Positions 50,501 to 58,950 of a DNA stretch of 64,000 nucleotides are shown one piece after another. The DNA comes from Acanthaster planci (taxonomy: Eukaryota > Echinodermata > Asteroidea > Valvatida > Acanthasteridae). The stretch covers positions 1,223,035 through 1,287,034 of the forward strand of contig NW_019091385.1 of NCBI RefSeq assembly GCF_001949145.1, read 5' to 3'. Each line of letters begins with the position of its first letter. Within the stretch, counting starts at the first letter, position 1. The notes under the pieces were generated by a model. That model was not told the origin of the DNA. It saw nothing but the letters and a program-made list of their open reading frames with translations, and searched no databases. Position numbers and translations under genes: made by a program.

Positions 50501-53500
50501 TGATGGGACGGTGATGAAGAAATGCCCTTTTGTCGTGGTTCATTGGGGCTGCTTTTCCCTTGGACTGGAGCGAATGACAGTTGATGGACTTGTGAGAACT
50601 TCATGATGGATGTGACTGCAAGACAGAGCAGTTCCACGTGTACCACTTCTTCTAAAGTTGGAACAGTCTGTCGTTTGCTCTGTATCCTATTTCATTGTTG
50701 CGGCTTGACATAGTAAATGTAGTTGATATTTGGGTCATTCCATGAAGTTCGGGCACAGTTTGTGACGGCGTCCCTTGTTACATCGGTAACTTTTATTGCC
50801 CATTATTTTCACATTACAACAGACTAAGTCATTATTATTTGGCAAAGATGAAGCACACCTCTACAAGAACCTAGAAACATTTAGAACAATGTCAATTTAG
50901 AATCCACATGCAGAGAAAAAGATGTTTATTTTCACTGATGTAACAAGGGACGCCGTCACAAAACTGTGCCCGAACTTCTTGGAAAGACCCATTTGCATTA
51001 GCCCCCCCCCCAAAAAGACTCCGGTTTCTAGTCATGGGCTCGGTCCAAAAGTGGTGCGTTGACTCCCTTTTTTTCCCCTCTTTTTTTCTTAAAAATGATG
51101 CACATATACTTTGGCCCTGTTACTTATGAAAAGACCATAAAATATGACGAGAGGCAATGGTTTCATTTATCTCATTCAAAAGAGAGGCTTCTAATAGGCT
51201 ATTCTTGGCAAGATTGGGCTTGTTAAACTACAGCAGCAGAACCATGGACAAATCATGTGAAAAATAAATGTTCAGCTCCAGTTTCCAGTTTAAATGAAAT
51301 TCTCACGAGGTAGCAGTATGTGACATTCTTGGCACATTGTTTTCTGCTTTAGCTTTAAGAGGAAACAAGTTGCACGTCAAATAGCCTATGAACAAAAATA
51401 AATCAAAACAGTTCAGGTCCAGAGTCAAAATGAAGAAAAAAATTTCCCTTGAGTTAAATGATATACTGTGCACATTGTTTTCTGTTTTAGCTTATGAGAA
51501 ACAAGCTGCATTTAAAATATTGGGGGAAAATTCAGCTCACAAAATAAAATCTCCTCTCACTCTAATCTACCTTTGTTTGCCAACACTGAAATAGACTGGC
51601 CCCTCAGGGTTTGTTGCTCAAAAGGGTTTTCATTATGTAGACTTGAGCAGGACGTAAGACCACTTCGTTTGCCTGGTTCACAGACGTACATGGGCCTGGG
51701 TCGATTTAATTGGCTACAGCTGGAAATTACACCGAGTATTTGGCAGCATCCACTGCTAGTTCCCATAGAATCTTGCATGATATCAAGCAGCAGCCAACTG
51801 ATTTGGACACGGCCTTCGTGTAAAGATACACGAATGACACCATCTGATCAGAGTGCCCGACTGAAATGTATGGAAGCCTAGGGTATTCCTTTACCGTACA
51901 TATTACTCCACCCCACCCATCAAAAACAATTACGTGGTTGTAGAATTCCTGCCAAACAAGTAAGTTTGGCAGCTTTTGGAAATCGTTTTATGCAAAATAA
52001 AAAAGTATTTATTTTGCCACCGTGCAGGTCTTCGGCGACGCGCGCAGTGACCAGAAACTGGAGACCTTTTTTTTGACCTTACGTTGGTAATTGTAATCAA
52101 AATTTGAATCATGAAATTGTCAGCAGTGGGAAAAAAATGTCGACTTTGTTTAATGGTGTAAGATTGAACAAAGAAGTTGACAGAATTGAACTTGTCACAT
52201 CTAGGGCTCTGCACCAGTATGTCCAATCAGTCCCTAGTTGGATGTTGGCCATCTCCAGGCTTGTCAAAGTCTTTGGATTTGAATCAGGTAGCAAGCCTAC
52301 CTCTGCTGCAGTGGCTTTGATTTGTGAGAAGTTTCTGGTGTGGATGTCAAGCTGATTTTGCTTGTTTCCTTCGTCCGCACCCCTAGGCAGAGAGGAGCAA
52401 CCGGCGTCACCGCCCCATTGGCATCGGGGTGCAGGGCCTGGCCGACGCTTTCATCAAGATGCGCTTCCCCTTTGAGAGCCCCGAGGCCCAGAAGCTCAAC
52501 ATCCAGATCTTTGAGACCATCTACTACGCCGCCCTGAGGGCAAGCTGCGATCTGGCCAAGGAGCAGGGACCCTACGAGACCTACGAGGGCTCCCCGGCCA
52601 GCAAAGGGGTAAGTCCCCGGCCATTTGTCAGTTGCTTTTGTGCTTCGTTTCCCCCTCATCTCAAATGGTTGCCTCCTCTCACCTTGTGTTGAATCACTCA
52701 TTCAGCAGTCTCAGGGTATCGTGGATATGGAATCCGGTGTGATGTTGCCTGGAATGGCTTCCGTATGGGATTGATAGGGATTTGCTAACAAGGAATCAGG
52801 GTTCCGACCTCAGCCAGTTCTAAAAAACTGCCTGTCCTCTTCCGGGAAAAATATAGAGACCTGACACCTCTTGGCTCTATTTGAGGACACATTTCCACTG
52901 CACTCTGTATTTTTGAAGGAAATGTGAACACATGTTCCCCAGTATAACAAATTTTTTGGTCAAAAATGTGAGCTTGTAAATTTCAACCAAGCAAAACACT
53001 GCCTGTCCAAGTTTGTTTTTTGCCCGTCCTCAGGACAAAACGGCAAGGTGGCCAGATGAGACACTGCCAAAAGTACTCTGGTATTCTAAATGTGGTCGTG
53101 GTATCGTAAGGTTCTAGTCACTCAAAACATCGGTACATGTACGCCGTGTTTTGGTTCACAGCTACTAAGCATTTCTTGTCGAAATGTGACACGCATGACA
53201 CATTGGGACGACAGTAGTGTGAATGCGTTCTGATCTGTTTAATAATTGGAGCAGTTGGTTCTCTAGGACCTAAATCTACATGATTAATATCAGCAGTGTG
53301 CATTAACTGTTCCTTTGCAACAGGAAACAACTTTTCTTTGTCTCTGAAACGGGAGTGTTCCAAGCATTAACGACCCTGCAATGCTGGGTCAGTGTATTTA
53401 CTGGTAGCATCACTGCACCAGCACCTGTGCAAAGTTGTGTAGGGTAGACAGTGCAGAAACGGTCAGCAGTAGAGGTAATTAACCCGTTTGGGCCACTCAA

Positions 53501-56500
53501 GTCCAAAGCAGGTTTTGGATCTAGGCCACAGGTGGATTTAAGAAGAGGGTTTAAATGGCCCATTTGAGGTTGTTTCTTCTAAGCACTGCTTCACAATAGG
53601 AAAGGACAGTAAAGTAATCTGGTTCTATACATTGTAGATTGACCTTGACTTTAACCCCCTCTCCCGTGTATGAAAAATTGTATTGAAATTTCACAGTCTG
53701 TCAAGATGACATAAGCTGTCACTATCTATTCATGGATTTGTTGCATGCCTGGCAAGGTTGCCAATGTACTGTGAAACAACACTTGCAGGGACTCTGTAAA
53801 TAGTTGACCAATCTCGTCACTACCTCCTAATGCAAGAAAGGAGGTAGATACTCAGATAGTAATGTGTGTCAGTTTCACGTTTGGTGTTTATTGCAAGTAC
53901 GAATCTCTACTCGTGGAATCATACTGTAGGATTATGAACAAAGTACATGTATACACGATTGAAATTAAACCAGGTGCATATATAGGAAACATAGGTGCAC
54001 TATGATGATTTGGATTGCCGTTTTAGTGTTTGTGTACGCTATTTTTGGCATTTGGTGCGTCACTTCACTGGAGAAGCGCAGTTATCTGTCTCGTGGTGTG
54101 ACCTAGTCGTAGTGCGTGGGCACCACACAAGCAGCCAGTATTCCAGGAACCAAGTTCGCAGGTAATTTTTCCCCAGCTCCGCAAATGCCCCAGTTGAAAG
54201 AATTTTGTCAACAGTTAAGCTTTTGATCAGGTTTTAGGTAAAAACTGAGATTAAATGCTAATATAGAACAGAATCACAATCAAATTAGAATGAGAAGGAT
54301 TCTTGTGCATGCAACAGGTTTTATATTGATTGAGTGATATACAGTAATGTTTATCCCAATGAAACTTGAAATTATGAGGTTCTGTCGGAAACTTTCGGCG
54401 GATCTTGGATCTGATGTAATCCTGTGTACTTCCTTGAAGCATTCAATAGCTATATGAAGCATTTGAATGCTGAGTTTAACTTTTGCTTGTTTGCAGATCT
54501 TGCAGTATGACATGTGGGGCGTCACCCCAACGGACCTGCACAACTGGGCAGCCCTGAAGGCTGATATCGCCCAGTATGGCCTGAGGAACAGCCTGCTGAT
54601 TGCCCCCATGCCCACGGCCTCCACTGCCCAGATCTTGGGCAACAATGAGTCCATTGAGCCCTACACCAGTAACATCTATACCCGCAGGGTGCTCTCGGGA
54701 GAATTCCAGGTACTGGGCCCTGTTATCGCAGAGTTTTTGTTAATGATGACATTTGATGATTTTGCTCAAGCAAACTTTGGTGCCGAGCAAATATCGAGAG
54801 AGAGCCAGTCAACCACAGTGCACGTTTTGTGGTATTTTTGCCAGTTACCTATAGCGAATATATTCTGTGCTTGGCGTATTGCTGCTTTATAGCAGCTCCG
54901 GAAAAATTGGTCCCTGATCTGCTTTGAAAACTTAAGTTTAAATACTTCATTGCTTAGTTTCAAGTCTGAAAACTCTTGTCATATTCTGAAAATAGATTTT
55001 TACCGTAGGGCTCAGACACTGCCATCTCCAGTATTTTCAGTCCTTTTCCGATTTCGTTGAGAACAGAGAGTATACCAGTTGATCACTGAACAGTTGCTAG
55101 GTTTGTGAAAGTAAGGAAGCCGACGTGTGCCCTGTTGACGAGGGTGAAATGTGAGCTTACATTTCTTCCCACTTCAGGACTCTCCTTTCATTTGAGCAGA
55201 AACACTCTGTACTCTGTAAACTTTCAGACGTTTTTTTTTTTCAAATCAAGTTTTATGCTCAGTACCGTTTCTAGTTTGACTCATCTTTATTCTCTACTTT
55301 TTTGGTAAATTGGCCAAAATTTAAACATTTTTCATTTCTCCAAAGTAGCAAGATCTTGCTTTGTTGTTGAGCTTCATGTTTGTGATATTATAATTAGGGG
55401 GTTTCTTTGCTTTTGGTACAGATTGTGAATCAACATCTCCTGAAGGATCTGACGGAGTCGGGGTTGTGGAATGATGAAATGAAGAACCTCCTCATTGCCC
55501 ATAACGGCTCCATACAGGTCTGTGCTTTTAGCGGCTGCGGTTTGTGCCTGAAGTAGGACTGTTAACAGTCGCAACAAACCCTCTACTGTGTAAACTTCTG
55601 ATGTATTTTAGTTTGCCTACAGTCTTTGTATAAAGGCAGCAGTGCAGAAAACTCAACCCGATATTTGGAAATACCAAAGAGAATGGGACATGAGAGCTGG
55701 TTTCATTTGTAAATGGGTCACCTGTCTTGATGTTACGGATAAAAAAAAATGCAGTCACATAAACAAGCAACATTTACGACACTACTCGCCTGAATTATTT
55801 GAGTCATCCAAGTTCTGGATACTTTGAAGTTGATCACCGAAGACAACCCTGATTCAACTTTCCAATTGTCGTCTCATCTGCTTTTTAATCATTCAGTCAA
55901 GTATCTTTAGAACTTGCAATTGATGAGCTGACCAGTCCTTCCTCCCCCCCCAAAAAAACCCTGTATTCACTGAAATGATTTGTATTCTTCAGTATTCATT
56001 CGTGTTCTATGACATAACCCTTTTTCTAATGTTGATCGTAGGTTTTTAAAAAAGCTTTGTACTGAAAGGGAAGGAAATGTCATCAACACTTGAACAGACG
56101 AGGATTTATGCAATAAACGAGCATTTAAATGAACCCTAAGATCGGAGGAAAAAAATTCATTAATTAGAGACAGTTTATATCAATCGTGCTCATTTTTGTG
56201 CTACCCGTTTCCAGAACATTCCGGGGATCCCCCAAGACATCAAGGATCTGTACAAGACGGTCTGGGAGATCTCTCAAAAGAACATTCTCAAGATGGCAGC
56301 GGATCGCGGGGCCTTCATTGACCAGAGCCAATCGCTCAACGTCCACATCGCAGCGCCCAACTTTGGCAAGCTGACCAGCATGCACTTCCACGCTTGGAAA
56401 CTGGTAGGCATCCCCAACCCCCAATTTTCCCCCTTTCCTTGCTGAATTAGGGAAGGCAAACTCAAGTTTCTTAGGGTTGCTAAGCACACACTTCTCTGCC

Positions 56501-57711
56501 AACTGAACCACTGTCCATTTCACTGCCACCGTAACCAGTAAGCACACGAAAGAGCTGGCTAACTTCAGCAGCAGAATTTGCTGAAACATTTTTGATGTAG
56601 CAATAGAAAGCTCCATGCACACAAAAGCGTCAGCAAGATGTGACTGTGGAATAATGCTTAAGCTAGCAAAGTTATTTCTGCTGTAGTTAGCACAAATTTT
56701 CAATGCCTGCAGCAACGAAACATAATGGGGCCCAGAATTGAAGAACGGTTACTCAGGGTGCCTGAGGTACCCCATAAAACCTGGCAAAGGCTCAAGATCA
56801 ACCTCAAGACACCACCTGTGTTTAATATTGGAGTCTCCCCTTATTTAGCTACAGCTTAGAATTACACATGCTCTCATGGACGCAACTACGTTAGTAGCGT
56901 CAGCCATTTCCTATTGTTTTAACCACTTGCTGCCGGATGCTTTTAAAATTGCAGGGCACACACGGGAGATTTTCAAGATTTTCAGTTTTCAAAATTCCTC
57001 AAAAATTCATCATTTCATTTAATGGATGTTTACACCCACATGAATGACCGTTTGGTGGCTACTCTAAGCTGACAGGCAACCTTCATTGACTCCAGAGTAT
57101 TTAAGCCAGGCCTGCTGGCCCTATTAAGAGAGCCCAGAATTGTGAGGTATTGTATATTTTCCATGGCGCTCGAAACGGGGTTCCCCGGCAGCAAGTGGTT
57201 AATGCATTGTTGCCAGCCAAGTACTTTAGACATGGTCGGAGTGGAGCAGTGGTCTTGATAGACCTAAAACATGATGACGTCACACTTTGTTTACCTCTAT
57301 GCTTTCCCAGTAGATTGCGCCCCATCTCACTGTCATAGGAAAGCACAGGTATACAAAGCTTTACATCATCATGTTTAATAGGTCTGTTGCTAGCCCCAGA
57401 AGCATAGTTCAGATCCTGAGGTATAGTCTTGCTGATCAAAGAAACCCTCCATCCGCCATTCCTTCACTCCCTAGGGCCTGAAGACGGGCATGTACTACCT
57501 CCGCACCCGGCCGGCCGCCAACCCCATCAAATTCACACTGGACAAGCAGAAGGCCAACGCCACCATGCAGAAGGCGGAGACACCCGAGAAGGAGGAGGAG
57601 GAGGAGAAGACAGCGGAGGAGGCCGAAGACGAGGAGATGCAGAAGCTGAACGAGGCGGCCCTGGCCTGCTCCCTGGAGAACCCCGGAGAGTGCCTCATGT
57701 GCAGCGGCTAG
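35531..57711 (+). CDS. RRM1: Ribonucleoside-diphosphate reductase large subunit (R1/alpha), 18 coding exons
   Basis: This gene encodes the catalytic subunit of class Ia ribonucleotide reductase. With the small radical-bearing subunit it reduces ribonucleoside diphosphates to deoxyribonucleotides in the cytosol, the committed step of dNTP supply. Eighteen exons joined at GT-AG sites give 2427 nt in one frame, or 808 residues; human RRM1 has 792. Residues 1 to about 92 form the ATP-cone, including Asp57 of the activity site. About 140-213 is the R1 N-terminal domain and about 216-745 the ten-stranded barrel. Cys218 and Cys444 are the reductant pair, Cys429 the thiyl-radical residue with Asn427 and Glu431, and Tyr737-Tyr738 the radical relay. 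Asp226 and Arg256 belong to the specificity site, and PMPTAS (601-606) is the phosphate-binding loop. The C-terminus ends CLMCSG with redox cysteines 803 and 806. The start has a strong Kozak context (CCACCATGT). Exon 12 is duplicated in the assembly. No neighbouring gene is visible. The assignment is certain at family level. Confidence 0.97.
35753..35841 (+). CDS. RRM1: RRM1 exon 2
   Basis: It completes Asp7 and runs to Pro36 ([16 protein letters not shown] then through DFVDP), the first half of the ATP-cone. The acceptor follows a run of T ending TTTAG; the donor is GTAAGC. Intron 1 is only 203 bp. Confidence 0.96.
35842..38374 (+). other. RRM1 intron 2
   Basis: 2533 bp without coding signal. 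It contains a fragment at 36299-36354 that matches, inverted, 39355-39390 in intron 3 (TAGAGCTAGGTC and TCCATTGGAAA). Nothing else is recognised. Confidence 0.6.
38375..38552 (+). CDS. RRM1: RRM1 exon 3
   Basis: Residues 37-95 plus one base of 96 form the second half of the ATP-cone, with [14 protein letters not shown] around Asp57 and the [17 protein letters not shown] segment. The acceptor is ACATCAG before ACTCAG; the homologue alignment (human AQIT, here TQIT) fixes this choice over the CAG six bases later. The donor is GTAAGG. Confidence 0.95.
38846..39021. mobile_element. AATACRGGC foldback MITE, copy 3 of 3 (RRM1 intron 3)
   Basis: The termini AATACAGGC and GCCTGTATT are exact inverses. 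Inner arms include GCGCGAAATCTGTC and GACAGATTTCGCGC, so the 176-bp element is close to a perfect hairpin around a CCCTTTCCAAACGCGC loop. It lies wholly within intron 3. Confidence 0.85.
39536..39636 (+). CDS. RRM1: RRM1 exon 4
   Basis: Residues 96-129 ([19 protein letters not shown] onward to ENKD) lead from the ATP-cone into the R1 N-terminal domain. The acceptor is CATGCAG and the donor GTGAGT. Exons 3 and 4 together are 279 nt and restore phase 0. Confidence 0.95.
40249..40458 (+). repeat. Dispersed repeat in introns 4 and 14, copy 1
   Basis: It shares with 52815-53072 the start CTGCCTGTCCTCT, the middle TGACACC, and the end CTGCCYGTCCAARTTTG followed by GACACTG. The copies keep the same order with a longer interior in copy 2. 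Confidence 0.65.
40690..40790 (+). repeat. Dispersed repeat, copy 2 of 2 (RRM1 intron 4)
   Basis: Homologous to 20595-20700 in the same orientation; the match fades after the ATCACATTT motif. Confidence 0.5.
42151..42210 (+). CDS. RRM1: RRM1 exon 5
   Basis: Residues 130-149, from [14 protein letters not shown] to FGFK, match human [19 protein letters not shown]. The exon is exactly 60 nt, phase 0 to phase 0, with acceptor AAACAG and donor GTATGT. Confidence 0.95.
42722..42761 (+). CDS. RRM1: RRM1 exon 6
   Basis: Residues 150-162 ([13 protein letters not shown]) plus one base of Ile163. This 40-nt micro-exon has a long T-rich tract ending TTTCCAG and the donor GTAAGT. It is too short to be found by ORF length alone. 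Confidence 0.94.
42997..43245. mobile_element. MITE, 249 bp, in RRM1 intron 6
   Basis: The left end GGGGCCAATTTCATAGAGCT continuing to GCTTAAGC is matched in reverse complement by the right end (GCTTAAGCAGCTC through TTATAAAACTGGCCCC) over about 45 bases with mismatches. The interior is A+T-rich and non-coding. Confidence 0.75.
43557..43633 (+). CDS. RRM1: RRM1 exon 7
   Basis: Residues 163-188 ([20 protein letters not shown] to AAIE) match human [26 protein letters not shown]. The acceptor is TTGCAG and the donor GTGAGA. Exons 6 and 7 sum to 117 nt and restore phase 0. Confidence 0.96.
43634..45109 (+). other. RRM1 intron 7 with 24-T tract
   Basis: 1476 bp, no repeat family recognised. A run of about 24 T (45072-45095) ends 14 bases before the exon 8 acceptor and serves as its polypyrimidine tract. 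Confidence 0.65.
45110..45195 (+). CDS. RRM1: RRM1 exon 8
   Basis: Residues 189-216 plus two bases of Ser217 ([18 protein letters not shown] onward). The acceptor CATTGCAG follows a run of about 24 T. The donor is GTACAT, and the split AG|C codon gives the Ser just before catalytic Cys218. Confidence 0.95.
45467..45608 (+). CDS. RRM1: RRM1 exon 9 (catalytic Cys218)
   Basis: Residues 217-264 begin with SCFLL, where Cys218 is one of the two substrate-reducing cysteines, and contain DDSIEG with specificity-site Asp226 and [10 protein letters not shown] with Arg256. [14 protein letters not shown] differs from human GGIGVAVSCIRATG but keeps its length. Acceptor GCTAG, donor GTAAGA. Confidence 0.95.
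45988..46071 (+). CDS. RRM1: RRM1 exon 10
   Basis: Residues 265-292 ([20 protein letters not shown] to DQGGNK), 84 nt, phase 0 to 0. Near identical to human in the barrel core. Acceptor TTTGCAG, donor GTGAGA. Confidence 0.96.
46323..46372 (-). mobile_element. tRNA-like 3' half (SINE remnant) in RRM1 intron 10
   Basis: On the minus strand CTGC and GCAG frame an anticodon-like loop, followed by GAGGTCGTGGGTTCGAGTCC, a near-consensus B-box and T-arm. The 5' half with the A-box is missing. It is joined to a perfect hairpin (AGCTTGTGAA / TTCACAAGCT, 46300-46323). It is a tRNA-derived fragment, not a working tRNA. Confidence 0.6.
46814..47055 (+). CDS. RRM1: RRM1 exon 11
   Basis: Residues 293-372 plus two bases of Gln373 ([19 protein letters not shown], then [20 protein letters not shown] and the [10 protein letters not shown] block). 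This is the longest exon, 242 nt. Acceptor ACTCAG, donor GTGAGT. Confidence 0.97.
47253..47903 (+). repeat. Direct duplication, copy 1 (empty TTAA site)
   Basis: Copy 1 covers the end of intron 11, exon 12 and the start of intron 12. It aligns base for base with 47930-49039 at an offset of 677, then 1136 after the transposon in copy 2. I count about 14 substitutions by eye over 651 bases, roughly 2%. The unoccupied TTAA target is at 47779-47782. Confidence 0.93.
47504..47705 (+). CDS. RRM1: RRM1 exon 12 (thiyl-radical Cys429), first copy
   Basis: Residues 373-440, ending [16 protein letters not shown]. They hold Asn427, Cys429 and Glu431 of the active site. The exon is 202 nt, phase 2 to phase 0. 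Donor GTGCGT. The same exon recurs 677 bases downstream with two synonymous differences, probably the other haplotype of the same exon. Confidence 0.93.
47904..47928. other. Assembly gap, 25 N
   Basis: Exactly 25 N lie between the two near-identical copies. A small fixed-size gap at a duplicated edge is typical of a negative or unknown gap inserted by a scaffolder. Confidence 0.99.
48181..48382 (+). other. RRM1: Second copy of RRM1 exon 12
   Basis: This exon encodes exactly the same 68 residues as 47504-47705, differing by two synonymous bases, and has intact acceptor CCCAG and donor GTACGT. The exon is 202 nt, so including both copies in one mRNA would shift the frame and meet a stop within the second copy. 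It therefore cannot be an ordinary extra exon. It is most likely the other allele, misplaced in tandem at the adjacent 25-N scaffold gap. Confidence 0.85.
48460..48914. mobile_element. TTAA-flanked non-autonomous element (piggyBac-type MITE), 455 bp
   Basis: The element is flanked by TAAA (48456-48459, one base off TTAA) and TTAA (48915-48918), while copy 1 has a single TTAA at the matching place. The termini are imperfect inverted repeats, CCACT....GCCGG on the left and CCGGC....AGTGG on the right. There is no transposase frame. The TTAA target duplication is typical of piggyBac transposition; family membership is inferred, since no transposase is present. Confidence 0.85.
49142..49234 (+). 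repeat. Tandem repeat, about 24-bp unit, 4 copies
   Basis: The unit ACCTGTAGTATTTCAGGTAC followed by TTAG is repeated almost four times with single-base changes. Each unit contains a small dyad (ACCTG / CAGGT). It lies in RRM1 intron 12. Confidence 0.85.
49497..49992. repeat. Long foldback element in RRM1 intron 12
   Basis: The left arm 49497-49695 and right arm 49791-49992 are reverse complements for nearly 200 bases. The outer about 120 bases (AAAATGGCCAAAGGCTGTCT through GATGCGCGGGTATCCTTAAT) are almost perfect and the inner parts more diverged, with GCAAAAGCTTGCCCCGAA next to the 95-base spacer. No target-site duplication was recognised. Transcribed in the pre-mRNA, it would form a long double-stranded stem. 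Confidence 0.88.
50296..50445 (+). CDS. RRM1: RRM1 exon 13 (catalytic Cys444)
   Basis: Residues 441-490 start [15 protein letters not shown], giving Cys444, the partner of Cys218, followed by [20 protein letters not shown] and INYYPVKE. 150 nt, phase 0 to 0. Acceptor TTGACAG, donor GTAAGA. Confidence 0.96.
50731..50991. mobile_element. MITE, 261 bp, about 55-bp inverted ends, RRM1 intron 13
   Basis: The left end TGGGTCATTCCATGAAGTTC then GGGCACAG and GACGGCGTCCCTTGTTACAT is mirrored at the right end with about four differences over 55 bases. The interior is A+T-rich and non-coding. Superfamily not assignable. Confidence 0.85.
52387..52608 (+). CDS. RRM1: RRM1 exon 14
   Basis: Residues 491-564 ([20 protein letters not shown] onward to [14 protein letters not shown]), 222 nt. 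The acceptor is CCCCTAG; the next CAG four bases on would put the exon out of frame, so the TAG site is preferred. Donor GTAAGT. Confidence 0.96.
52815..53072 (+). repeat. Dispersed repeat in introns 4 and 14, copy 2
   Basis: Homologous to 40249-40458 in the same orientation, with about 50 extra bases between the conserved ends. Non-coding. Confidence 0.65.
54497..54709 (+). CDS. RRM1: RRM1 exon 15 (phosphate loop and family signature)
   Basis: Residues 565-635 start [14 protein letters not shown] and contain [20 protein letters not shown], the substrate phosphate-binding loop (Thr604, Ala605, Ser606), then [20 protein letters not shown]. 213 nt, phase 0 to 0. Acceptor TTTGCAG, donor GTACTG. 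Confidence 0.97.
55422..55517 (+). CDS. RRM1: RRM1 exon 16
   Basis: Residues 636-667 ([20 protein letters not shown] to AHNGSIQ), 96 nt, phase 0 to 0. Acceptor GGTACAG; the donor GTCTGT is weaker than the others in this gene. Confidence 0.95.
56215..56403 (+). CDS. RRM1: RRM1 exon 17
   Basis: Residues 668-730 ([20 protein letters not shown] onward to [10 protein letters not shown]), including [16 protein letters not shown]. 189 nt. Acceptor TTTCCAG, donor GTAGGC. Confidence 0.96.
56923..57198. mobile_element. TTAA-flanked MITE, 276 bp, in last RRM1 intron
   Basis: A perfect 14-bp terminal inverted repeat (CCACTTGCTGCCGG at 56923-56936, CCGGCAGCAAGTGG at 57185-57198) is flanked on both sides by TTAA (56919-56922 and 57199-57202). 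The ends resemble those of the 48460-48914 element (CCACT and GCCGG conserved), so both probably use the same piggyBac-like transposase supplied elsewhere. No coding capacity. Confidence 0.88.
57475..57711 (+). CDS. RRM1: RRM1 exon 18 (C-terminus and stop)
   Basis: Residues 731-808 and a TAG stop. [18 protein letters not shown] carries radical-relay Tyr737 and Tyr738. An acidic, probably flexible linker ([20 protein letters not shown]) follows, and the tail ends CLMCSG with the redox-shuttle cysteines. The linker accounts for most of the extra 16 residues compared with human. Acceptor CCCTAG. Confidence 0.96.
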   Translation, partial: GLKTGMYYLRTRPAANPIKFTLDKQKANATMQKAETPEKEEEEEKTAEEAEDEEMQKLNEAALACSLENPGECLMCSG

Positions 57712-57849
57712 CAATCGGTCACTAGCAGTCAGGGCTGTGACTCCTCGGTTTAACTCCATTAACCAATTAACCGACTGAAATTACTCGTTCAAATTATCAC
57801 TGCTGTTTATATTGTTTCAAAACACTCTGGATCATTGTCCGGTGAGCTG

Positions 57850-57855
57850 AATAAA
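57850..57855 (+). terminator. RRM1 poly(A) signal, proximal
   Basis: AATAAA lies about 140 bp after the stop codon and is followed within 30 bases by GT/T-rich sequence (GGTTGGTTCTTCTTTTCC), a plausible downstream element. It is the most likely 3' end. Confidence 0.65.
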
Positions 57856-58916
57856 ATGCAACGGTTGGTTCTTCTTTTCCTGCGTCCATGTGTATTTATT
57901 TGTAACTTGTTCTATTCAGGGTCATAGATTTGTTGGTTTCTGCCTAGTTTGCAGAGGGAGCCCTGCCGTGTCTACTTTGTTTAATGATCTTAGTAACCAT
58001 TCCGGTTGTGTGCGACGTCAAGAAAATCCCAGTACAGTAAATACACAGAACCACTAAATAAATTACATACAAGAAAAGTAGTAATTATATATACCAACTT
58101 TATTTACCGTAATTGGTTCACAGTGTACACTAGTAATATTTGAGTTTATTACACGAGTTAAAGTTGACTCGGTTCGATCCTTTCTTTTCTCACAGAACCG
58201 AAATGAACTAAAACTTTAACTCTTGCATCGCATCTGCTTACTTCAAGGCAAATATCATGGATCTGTCCACCAGACCATTGCAGTCTCTGCCATCTTTTGC
58301 ATTTAGTTTGGTATTTAATGCATCAGGTGCTAGGAGAATTAAAATAATTCAGGGGTTTTAACCATCACCCCCAATGTGTTTTAAAAAATTCTGAAGCGGG
58401 AATATTGAGATGGTTAGCTTGGGACTGCATTCTTTGTTTTACTCAAACTAGATTTCTTCTGTTAAAGATAACGATTCTTTCATTTCTTGCTTGATAAAAA
58501 TTACATGTACATGGCCAGGAAAAACTGTTCACTGCTTTATCCTGTGTCCTTGTGTAAAGTGGAAGGAACACATTTGCTAAAGTTAAATATGTTCATCTGT
58601 ACAAAAGCCCATGATTAATATGCTATGACAAAAGAAATGAATTATTCTTTATAGAAATATATCAAAACGTTCCTGCAGTAAATTATGCACATGTATATTT
58701 GCGAATTAGTTTGTTACATTTAACTTCACTTTTGTCTGGAAATTTCCGGCAATAAAAGTGCCTCTTCACAGTCTCGACTTGAAATTGGCTAATCTTTGTG
58801 TAAAGTTTGATTCTGCTACCACTTTAACGATTGCATATTGTGTGTGTATTACACAACCCCTTTGCTGGACAGATTGTATGTCTTTGTTTCATTTTTAATG
58901 CCACCTTTTTTTTTTC

Positions 58917-58922
58917 AATAAA
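58917..58922 (+). terminator. RRM1 poly(A) signal, distal alternative
   Basis: AATAAA follows a T-rich tract about 1.2 kb after the stop codon; another AATAAA is at 58751-58756. These would give a long 3' UTR isoform. Without transcript data usage is unknown. Confidence 0.35.
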
Positions 58923-58950
58923 GACGACCATTCCTAGAGGATATCATCAA

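Larger units (their letters stand above)
57712..58950 (+). other. RRM1 3' UTR and downstream flank
   Basis: Non-coding, A+T-rich sequence immediately after the stop codon, containing three AATAAA hexamers (57850, 58751, 58917). A short imperfect inverted repeat around GAGTTAAAGTT / AACTTTAACTC lies at about 58157-58225. No other gene signal is seen. Confidence 0.6.

Noticed and set aside
52391-52608. Alternative exon 14 start at the CAG four bases downstream
   Set aside because: It would put the conserved [15 protein letters not shown] segment out of frame with exon 13.
56164-56715. 183-codon open frame on the minus strand
   Set aside because: It is antisense to RRM1 exon 17 and part of intron 17; the openness comes from the coding exon on the other strand.
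57436-57759. Leucine-rich 107-codon frame on the minus strand
   Set aside because: It is the complement of the GAG/GAA-rich exon 18 of RRM1.
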